The notes under the pieces are model-generated. The model worked only from the letters and a program-made list of their open reading frames with translations. It ran no database searches and had not been told where the DNA came from. DNA of 10,353 nt from DASVLX01 sp036384655 (lineage in GTDB: Bacteria > Actinomycetota > Actinomycetes > Mycobacteriales > Pseudonocardiaceae): NCBI GenBank assembly GCA_036384655.1, contig DASVLX010000159.1:1-10353 (forward strand), written 5' to 3'. This document shows, piece by piece, positions 6,370-10,353 of this stretch. Made by a program: the position numbers and the translations under genes. Position 1 is the stretch's first letter. Every line of letters begins with the position of its first letter.

Positions 6370-7049
6370 GCCTGGGCCTCTCCCGCCAGGCGCCGCAGCT
6401 CGGCGACGCGGATGTCCATGGCCGTGCGGTCGGCGAACAGCGCCGACCCCGAGCAGAATGTTCGGGCTCCCGCCGCGCTGGCACGCCCGATCGTGGCGGC
6501 GGAGATGCCGCCGTCCACCTCCAGTTCGATCGACGGGTCGACATCGTCGATCAGGCTCCTGACCTGCGCGATCTTCCGTTCCATCGACGGCAGGTAACGC
6601 TGGCCGCCGAAACCCGGGTTGACGGTCATCACCAGCACCAGGTCGACCAGGTCGAGAACATGTTCGACGGCCGCGACCGGGGTGGATGGGTTGAGCGCCA
6701 CGGCCGCGGCGGCACCCAGCTCACGCACCGTCGCCAGGGTTCGGTGCAGGTGCGGCGCTGCCTCGACGTGCACGATGACCAGCTCGCAGCCCGCGTCCAC
6801 CCACCGGCCGAGCATCGTGTCCGGTTCGGCCACCATCAGATGCGCCTCGAACGGCAGGGACACCAGTGGACGGACCGCGGCGATGATGTCCGGGCCCATC
6901 GTCAGGTTCGGCACGAAGCGGCCGTCCATGACGTCCCACTGGACGCGGTCCACACCGGCCTTCTCCAGCGCCTGAACCTCCTCGCCCAGGCGTGCGAAGT
7001 CGGCGGGAAGCACCGAGGGAACGATGCGAACGGGATGTTTCGGCTCCAT
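6366..7049 (-). CDS. rpe: Ribulose-phosphate 3-epimerase
   Basis: The enzyme interconverts xylulose-5-phosphate and ribulose-5-phosphate and so delivers the substrate for phosphoribulokinase. Its 227 residues form a TIM barrel of usual family length. Motifs are PSVLPADFARLG (11-22), VQWDVMDGRFVPNLT (36-50), AHLMV (69-73), ALNPSTP (118-124), VNPGFGGQ (143-150) and EVDGGI (177-182). The metal and catalytic acids Asp39 and Asp179 and the ligand His70 are present. The position of the first His ligand of the E. coli enzyme (VVHFDVMD) holds Gln37 here. The ATG at 7049 has a strong GGAGGAGG 4-6 bases upstream. It is the first gene of the rpe-tkt-prk operon, and its last codons overlap the tkt start by four bases, which suggests translational coupling. 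Confidence 0.96.
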   Translation of the reverse strand: MEPKHPVRIVPSVLPADFARLGEEVQALEKAGVDRVQWDVMDGRFVPNLTMGPDIIAAVRPLVSLPFEAHLMVAEPDTMLGRWVDAGCELVIVHVEAAPHLHRTLATVRELGAAAAVALNPSTPVAAVEHVLDLVDLVLVMTVNPGFGGQRYLPSMERKIAQVRSLIDDVDPSIELEVDGGISAATIGRASAAGARTFCSGSALFADRTAMDIRVAELRRLAGEAQA

Positions 7050-7062
7050 GCGACCTCCTCCG

Positions 7063-7140
7063 GCGATATCCGAACGCTATTTCGCCTGAGGGGGCCGGCG
7101 CTCCCCCGAGAAAGGGGGACGGGCGGGGGATTTCGAGCCC
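7063..7140. promoter_or_regulatory. Divergent control region between rpe and the two-component genes
   Basis: About 125 bases separate rpe from the response regulator gene, so promoters of both operons must lie here if rpe is not read from elsewhere. For rpe, TAGCGT (7079-7074 on the minus strand) could be a -10 element, but no -35 at the right distance is seen. The stretch 7090-7129 alternates runs of five G, five C, five G and five G, able to form two exclusive hairpins: 7090-7094 with 7103-7107, or 7103-7107 with 7114-7118. ATTTCG occurs on both sides, at 7079-7084 and 7130-7135. A regulator site is likely but not identified. Confidence 0.4.
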
Positions 7141-7169
7141 ATGACGCGGTCCCCGCCAACGGCTATGGT
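7141..7169 (+). promoter_or_regulatory. Candidate leaderless promoter of the response regulator-kinase operon
   Basis: ATGACG (7141-7146, one base off TTGACG) and TATGGT (7164-7169) are exactly 17 bases apart. Six bases after the -10 comes the A of the ATG start codon at 7176, so the transcript would begin at the start codon. There is no Shine-Dalgarno before this ATG, which agrees with leaderless translation, common in actinobacteria. Confidence 0.55.
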
Positions 7170-7175
7170 CTCAAC

Positions 7176-7835
7176 ATGGTGCGTACGCCACTGCGCATAG
7201 TGCTGGTAGACGATCACGAGATGGTGCTGCAGGGCATCAAATCGATGCTGGCGCGCTACTCCGGCCGGGTTCGGATCGTTGGTGACGCCAATGACGCACA
7301 GCGTGCGGTGACGGTCGTTCGTGGTCTTGATCCGGACATCGTGCTCTGCGATGTCCGGCTGCAGGGATCCAGCGGACTGGACCTGTGCCGGCAGCTCGTC
7401 GAGCTTGATCCCGGGCGCAAGGTGGTGTTGCTCAGCGTCTACGACGACGAGCAGTACCTCTACCAGGCGTTGCGGGCCGGCGCGAGCGGCTATCTGCTCA
7501 AGCGGGTCGACGGCGCCGAGTTGGTGCGCAGCCTGGAGATGGTCGCCGCCGGCGAGAAGATCATCGATCCGGTGCTCGCGGGTCGCGCGGCCGTCTCGGC
7601 GGCCCGGCTGCAGAGTGGTGAGTTCTGGCCGGGTGCGCACTGTGGCCTCACCCAGCGGGAGAGTGAGGTGCTGGCCCTCATGGTCGCGGGCCTGTCGAAC
7701 AAGGCGATCGCGACCCGGCTCGTGGTCGGCGACGAGACCATCAAGAGCCACGCCCGCTCGATCTACCGGAAGTTGGGGGTCGGCGACCGGGCGGCGGCGG
7801 TCGCGACCGCCCTCCGGGAGGGGATCTTCCAGTGA
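7176..7835 (+). CDS. LuxR/NarL-family response regulator
   Basis: This 219-residue DNA-binding response regulator has a receiver domain at residues 6-125. Acidic pocket residues are Asp12-Asp13, the phosphate-accepting residue is Asp59 in DIVLCDVRL, Ser87 stands at the switch position, and the conserved Lys is Lys109 in GYLLKR. The LuxR-type helix-turn-helix covers about 157-217: LTQRESEVLALMVAGLSNKAI, then VGDETIKSHARSIYRKLGV, the recognition helix. All key residues are intact. The ATG at 7176 has no ribosome site but sits at the expected start point of the promoter in front of it. Its stop overlaps the kinase start as GTGA. It is divergent from rpe-tkt-prk with only about 125 bases between them, so those genes are the first candidates for its targets, besides its own operon. 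Confidence 0.95.
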   Translation: MVRTPLRIVLVDDHEMVLQGIKSMLARYSGRVRIVGDANDAQRAVTVVRGLDPDIVLCDVRLQGSSGLDLCRQLVELDPGRKVVLLSVYDDEQYLYQALRAGASGYLLKRVDGAELVRSLEMVAAGEKIIDPVLAGRAAVSAARLQSGEFWPGAHCGLTQRESEVLALMVAGLSNKAIATRLVVGDETIKSHARSIYRKLGVGDRAAAVATALREGIFQ

Positions 7836-9073
7836 GCCGCCGCGAACTCGGCATCGCCGATCCGGCCCGCAAGGCCCAGTTGTTGCAGGAGATCATCGAC
7901 ACGATCTCCCGGCCGGCGTCGTTGGAGGCCCTGTCCGCGAGGGTCGCGCATCTGATCACCAAGGCGACCGAAACCGACGTGTGTTTCGTACACGTCCTGG
8001 ACGCCACCGGCCGTTATCTGACCCTGTCGGGCGCCACGCCGCCGTTTGACCAGAACGTCGGAAACATCCAACTGGAAGTGGGCGGCGGGGTTGCCGGCTG
8101 GGTGGCCGCCACCGGCAAACCGGTCGTCATCATCGAGAACAAGGAACAAGATCCTCGCTACAGATACATTCCGGCGCTGCGCGGCACCGAGTTCACCTCG
8201 ATGATCTCGGTGCCAATGACCGACGATCACGCCGGGATCGCCGGTGTGCTCAACATGCACACCAAACTGCGCCGAGAATTCACCAACGAGGACGTGTCGC
8301 TGCTGACCACGATCGGCAGCCTGATCGCGGGCGCCATGCACCGGGAGCGGATGTACCGGCAGCTGGCCGCGCGGGAGCACGCGCATGAGCGGTTCGCCGA
8401 GCGGATCATCGCCGCGACCGAGTCGGAGCGCCAGCGGCTAGCCCGGGACATTCACGACGGCATCTCCCAGCGCCTGATCAGCCTGCTGTATCACCTGGAC
8501 GCCGCCACCCAGGCGATCCGGGAGGATCCCGAGTTCGCGGAGGCGCAGCTGTACCGCAGCCGCGACCTGGTGGACGCCGCCCTGGACGAGACGCGCGTCG
8601 CGATCTCGGGCCTGCGGCCGCCGGTGCTCGATGACCTCGGTCTGGCCGGCGGGCTGACCAGCATCGGCCGGTCCTGCGAACCGGTCCGGGTGGCGTTCGA
8701 CCTGTCCGAGCACCGGTTGCCCGAACATGTCGAGATCGCCCTGTACCGGATCGCGCAGGAGGCCCTGCAGAACGTCGTCAAGCACTCCGGGGCGAGCACC
8801 GCGCATGTCTCGTTCCGGTGCACCGACACGACCGCCACCCTGGAGGTCCGCGACAACGGCCGAGGCTTCGACATCGAGACCAGACCGTCAACGCGGGACC
8901 CGCTGTCCTCCTACGGCCTGACCAGCATGACCGAGCGGGCCGAACTGGTCGGCGGCCAGCTGAGCATCGCCTCGCGGCCCGGTACCGGGACCACCGTGAC
9001 CGCATCAATTCCGTTGCACAACCACGTCAGCCCACTGCCGCCGGATTCCGGTCTCGGCGGTGTACCGCTCTGA
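7832..9073 (+). CDS. Soluble GAF-domain sensor histidine kinase (HisKA_3 type)
   Basis: This is the cognate kinase of the preceding regulator, 413 residues, started by GTG at 7832 within the regulator's stop codon and behind GGGAGGGG. A GAF sensor domain spans about residues 20-170 (VCFVHVLDATGRYLTLSG, GGGVAGWVAATGKPVVI, SMISVPM, GVLNMHT). A helical linker leads to the HisKA_3 phosphoacceptor ERQRLARDIHDGISQ with His208. An HATPase domain follows, with an N-box QEALQNVVKHSG (309-320), DNGRGF (341-346) and GLTSMTERA (362-370). No membrane helices or signal peptide are seen, so it senses something in the cytoplasm. The GAF ligand cannot be told: there is no CxxC or iron-sulfur cysteine cluster, and a lone Cys51 lies in the GAF. 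The last 47 bases overlap the convergent glpX gene. All residues for autophosphorylation are present. Confidence 0.94.
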   Translation: MSRRELGIADPARKAQLLQEIIDTISRPASLEALSARVAHLITKATETDVCFVHVLDATGRYLTLSGATPPFDQNVGNIQLEVGGGVAGWVAATGKPVVIIENKEQDPRYRYIPALRGTEFTSMISVPMTDDHAGIAGVLNMHTKLRREFTNEDVSLLTTIGSLIAGAMHRERMYRQLAAREHAHERFAERIIAATESERQRLARDIHDGISQRLISLLYHLDAATQAIREDPEFAEAQLYRSRDLVDAALDETRVAISGLRPPVLDDLGLAGGLTSIGRSCEPVRVAFDLSEHRLPEHVEIALYRIAQEALQNVVKHSGASTAHVSFRCTDTTATLEVRDNGRGFDIETRPSTRDPLSSYGLTSMTERAELVGGQLSIASRPGTGTTVTASIPLHNHVSPLPPDSGLGGVPL

Positions 9074-10019
9074 CGGTCCGTACCGTGCCGCTGCGCGAGC
9101 GCATGACCAGTGATTCGGTCACCGCGGTCCGGCCCGTGTAGCGCACCCCGGCGACCAGCTCACCGTTGGTGATGCCGGTGAGGGCGAAGAAGGCGTCCTC
9201 CCCGCCGACCAGGTCGTCCGTGGTGAACACCCTGGTCAGGTCGTGCCCGGCGGCGGCGGCCCGTTCGGCCTCCTGAGGACGCTGCGGCGCGAGCCGGCCC
9301 TGCATCACACCGCCGAGGCACTTGACCGCGCATGCGGTGATGACACCCTCCGGCGTACCACCGATACCGAGCAGCAGATCGACGCCGGTGCCCTCGCTGG
9401 CGGCCATCAGCGCACCGACGACATCACCGTCGGAGATCAACCGCAGCCGGGCACCGGACGCCCGGACATCGGCCTTCAGCCGGTCATGCCTGGTCCGGTC
9501 CAGCATGCAGACCGTGACGTCCTCGGGCAGCATCCCCTTGGCGCGGGCCACGGCCCGGACGTTGTCCGCGACCGGTGCCTCGATGTCCACATGTCCGGCC
9601 ACCTCACCGCTGGTCACGAGCTTGTCCATGTAGAACACGTCGGTCGGATTGAACATGCTGCCGCCCGGGCTGACCGCCAGCACGGCCACCGATCCCGGCA
9701 TGCCCTTCGATATCAACGTCGTGCCGTCGATCGGATCGACGGCGACATCGCAGGCGGGACCGGTGCCGTCACCCACCCGCTCGCCGTTGAAGAGCATGGG
9801 CGCGTCGTCCTTCTCGCCCTCACCGATAACGATGACGCCATCGATCGGCACGGTCCGCAGCATGGTGCGCATGGCGTTGACGGCGGCCTGGTCGGCGCCG
9901 TTCTTGTCGCCACGCCCAACCCACCGGCCGGCCGCCATCGCGGCGGCCTCGGTGACCCGGACCAGATCAAGAGCGAGGTTGCGGTTGACCGCGGGCGGGC
10001 TGATCAGTGTCTGGCTCAT
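9027..10019 (-). CDS. glpX: Class II fructose-1,6-bisphosphatase (GlpX), possibly also sedoheptulose-bisphosphatase
   Basis: The enzyme removes the C1 phosphate of fructose-1,6-bisphosphate in gluconeogenesis and the CBB cycle. GlpX-type enzymes of cyanobacteria also hydrolyse sedoheptulose-1,7-bisphosphate. The 330 residues carry the metal-site motifs GRGDKNGADQAAVNAMR (35-51), VIGEGEKDDAPML (64-76) and DVAVDPIDGTTL (91-102), then LISDGDVVGAL (194-204) and GIGGTPEGVITACAVK (218-233). The length is normal for the family. The ATG at 10019 is chosen because it overlaps the gap stop as ATGA and gives the usual N-terminus (NRNLALDLVRVTEAAAMAAGRW, residues 12-33, shortly after it). The last 13 residues, rich in Arg, look variable and lie in the overlap with the convergent kinase gene. 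With the partial gap it forms the second half of the CBB cluster. Confidence 0.96.
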   Translation of the reverse strand: MSQTLISPPAVNRNLALDLVRVTEAAAMAAGRWVGRGDKNGADQAAVNAMRTMLRTVPIDGVIVIGEGEKDDAPMLFNGERVGDGTGPACDVAVDPIDGTTLISKGMPGSVAVLAVSPGGSMFNPTDVFYMDKLVTSGEVAGHVDIEAPVADNVRAVARAKGMLPEDVTVCMLDRTRHDRLKADVRASGARLRLISDGDVVGALMAASEGTGVDLLLGIGGTPEGVITACAVKCLGGVMQGRLAPQRPQEAERAAAAGHDLTRVFTTDDLVGGEDAFFALTGITNGELVAGVRYTGRTAVTESLVMRSRSGTVRTVRAVHRRDRNPAAVG

Positions 10020-10353
10020 GCGGACGCTCCCACCAGGCGGACGCAGTCGACCAGCCGGTTGGAATAGCCCCATTCGTTGTCGTACCAACCGATCACCTTG
10101 ACGCTGCGGTCACGCGCCATGGTCAGTCCACCGTCCACAGTGCACGACGCCGGCGAGCCGACGATGTCGGTCGACACGATCGGGTCCTCCGTGTAGTCGA
10201 GATAGCCCTTCAACGGTCCGCCGGCGGCCTCCCGGAACGCGTCATTGACCTCGTCGCGGGTCACCTCGCGCTCCAGGGTGACTACGAGATCCGTGGCCGA
10301 GCCGGTGACGACCGGAACACGCATGGCGAACCCGTCCAGCTTGCCGCGCAGTT
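10016..10353 (-). CDS. gap: Glyceraldehyde-3-phosphate dehydrogenase, C-terminal part (5' end outside window)
   Basis: The visible 111 residues are the end of the catalytic domain of phosphorylating GAPDH. They include GKLDGFAMRVPVVTGSATDL, the segment EVNDAFREAAGGPLKGYLDYTEDPIVSTD, and the diagnostic VIGWYDNEWGYSNRLVD. The catalytic Cys and the NAD(P) domain lie beyond the right edge, so coenzyme preference cannot be judged. The protein ends at LVGASA with no C-terminal cysteine extension like that of the redox-controlled plant GapB. In the CBB cycle the enzyme reduces 1,3-bisphosphoglycerate. The stop overlaps the glpX start by four bases, so the two are co-translated from a transcript that begins outside the window. 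Confidence 0.96.
   Translation of the reverse strand, partial: LRGKLDGFAMRVPVVTGSATDLVVTLEREVTRDEVNDAFREAAGGPLKGYLDYTEDPIVSTDIVGSPASCTVDGGLTMARDRSVKVIGWYDNEWGYSNRLVDCVRLVGASA

Noticed and set aside
4153..6597. Long plus-strand open frame of about 814 codons
   Set aside because: It lies antisense to transketolase and parts of prk and rpe, which have clear family motifs. Its composition (Gly, Arg, His, Gln) and lack of domains mark it as a shadow frame.
7090..7129. Intrinsic terminator in the G/C tracts upstream of the response regulator
   Set aside because: It lies between divergent genes, has no T-run on either strand, and no gene ends there.
10020..10088. Earlier start for glpX inside gap
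   Set aside because: The extra residues are out-of-frame gap sequence. The ATG at 10019 gives the family N-terminus and the ATGA overlap.

Overview
This window comes from a GC-rich, Gram-positive, actinobacterial-type chromosome. The basis is very high GC at third codon positions, frequent GTG starts, 4-nt stop/start overlaps, an apparently leaderless promoter, and protein families typical of actinomycetes (BlaI/M56 pair, two-CBS protein, GAF kinase with LuxR-type regulator). Phosphoribulokinase together with transketolase, ribulose-phosphate epimerase, class II fructose bisphosphatase and glyceraldehyde-3-phosphate dehydrogenase marks a Calvin-Benson-Bassham (CBB) cluster, so the host is probably a facultatively autotrophic actinomycete. 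The genus cannot be fixed from the sequence. RuBisCO is not in the window.

Left part (1-1190, minus strand): a BlaI/MecI-type repressor followed by a membrane M56 (BlaR1-like) metalloprotease that runs off the left edge. Upstream is a small inverted repeat that could be the BlaI operator.

Next (1245-2630, minus strand): a NiCoT-family nickel/cobalt permease behind a long leader. The leader holds a recognisable cobalamin riboswitch: an 8-bp perfect P1 helix, the core around CCCGCAAC, and a downstream helix that can bury the Shine-Dalgarno sequence. A promoter fits just upstream. This points to cobalt uptake under vitamin B12 feedback, even though nickel supply to a hydrogenase would be the first guess beside CBB genes. 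Divergent from it (2767-3213, plus) is a small protein made of two CBS domains, closed by a strong intrinsic terminator at 3256-3294.

Centre (3315-7049, minus strand): a compact operon rpe-tkt-prk. rpe and tkt overlap by ATGA, and tkt and prk are one base apart. It covers the end of ribulose-5-phosphate regeneration and its phosphorylation to ribulose-1,5-bisphosphate. The kinase resembles the cyanobacterial/plant class but lacks the P-loop cysteine used for thioredoxin control.

Right part: on the plus strand, divergent from rpe, lies a two-component pair (7176-9073): a LuxR/NarL-type response regulator and a soluble GAF histidine kinase, overlapping by GTGA and apparently transcribed from a leaderless promoter. 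Convergent with it, on the minus strand, are a partial gap gene and glpX, overlapping by ATGA. glpX overlaps the kinase gene end to end by 47 bp. The two-component system therefore sits inside the CBB cluster, between its two halves, and is a good candidate for its regulator. No mobile elements, tRNA or rRNA genes, or CRISPR arrays were seen.
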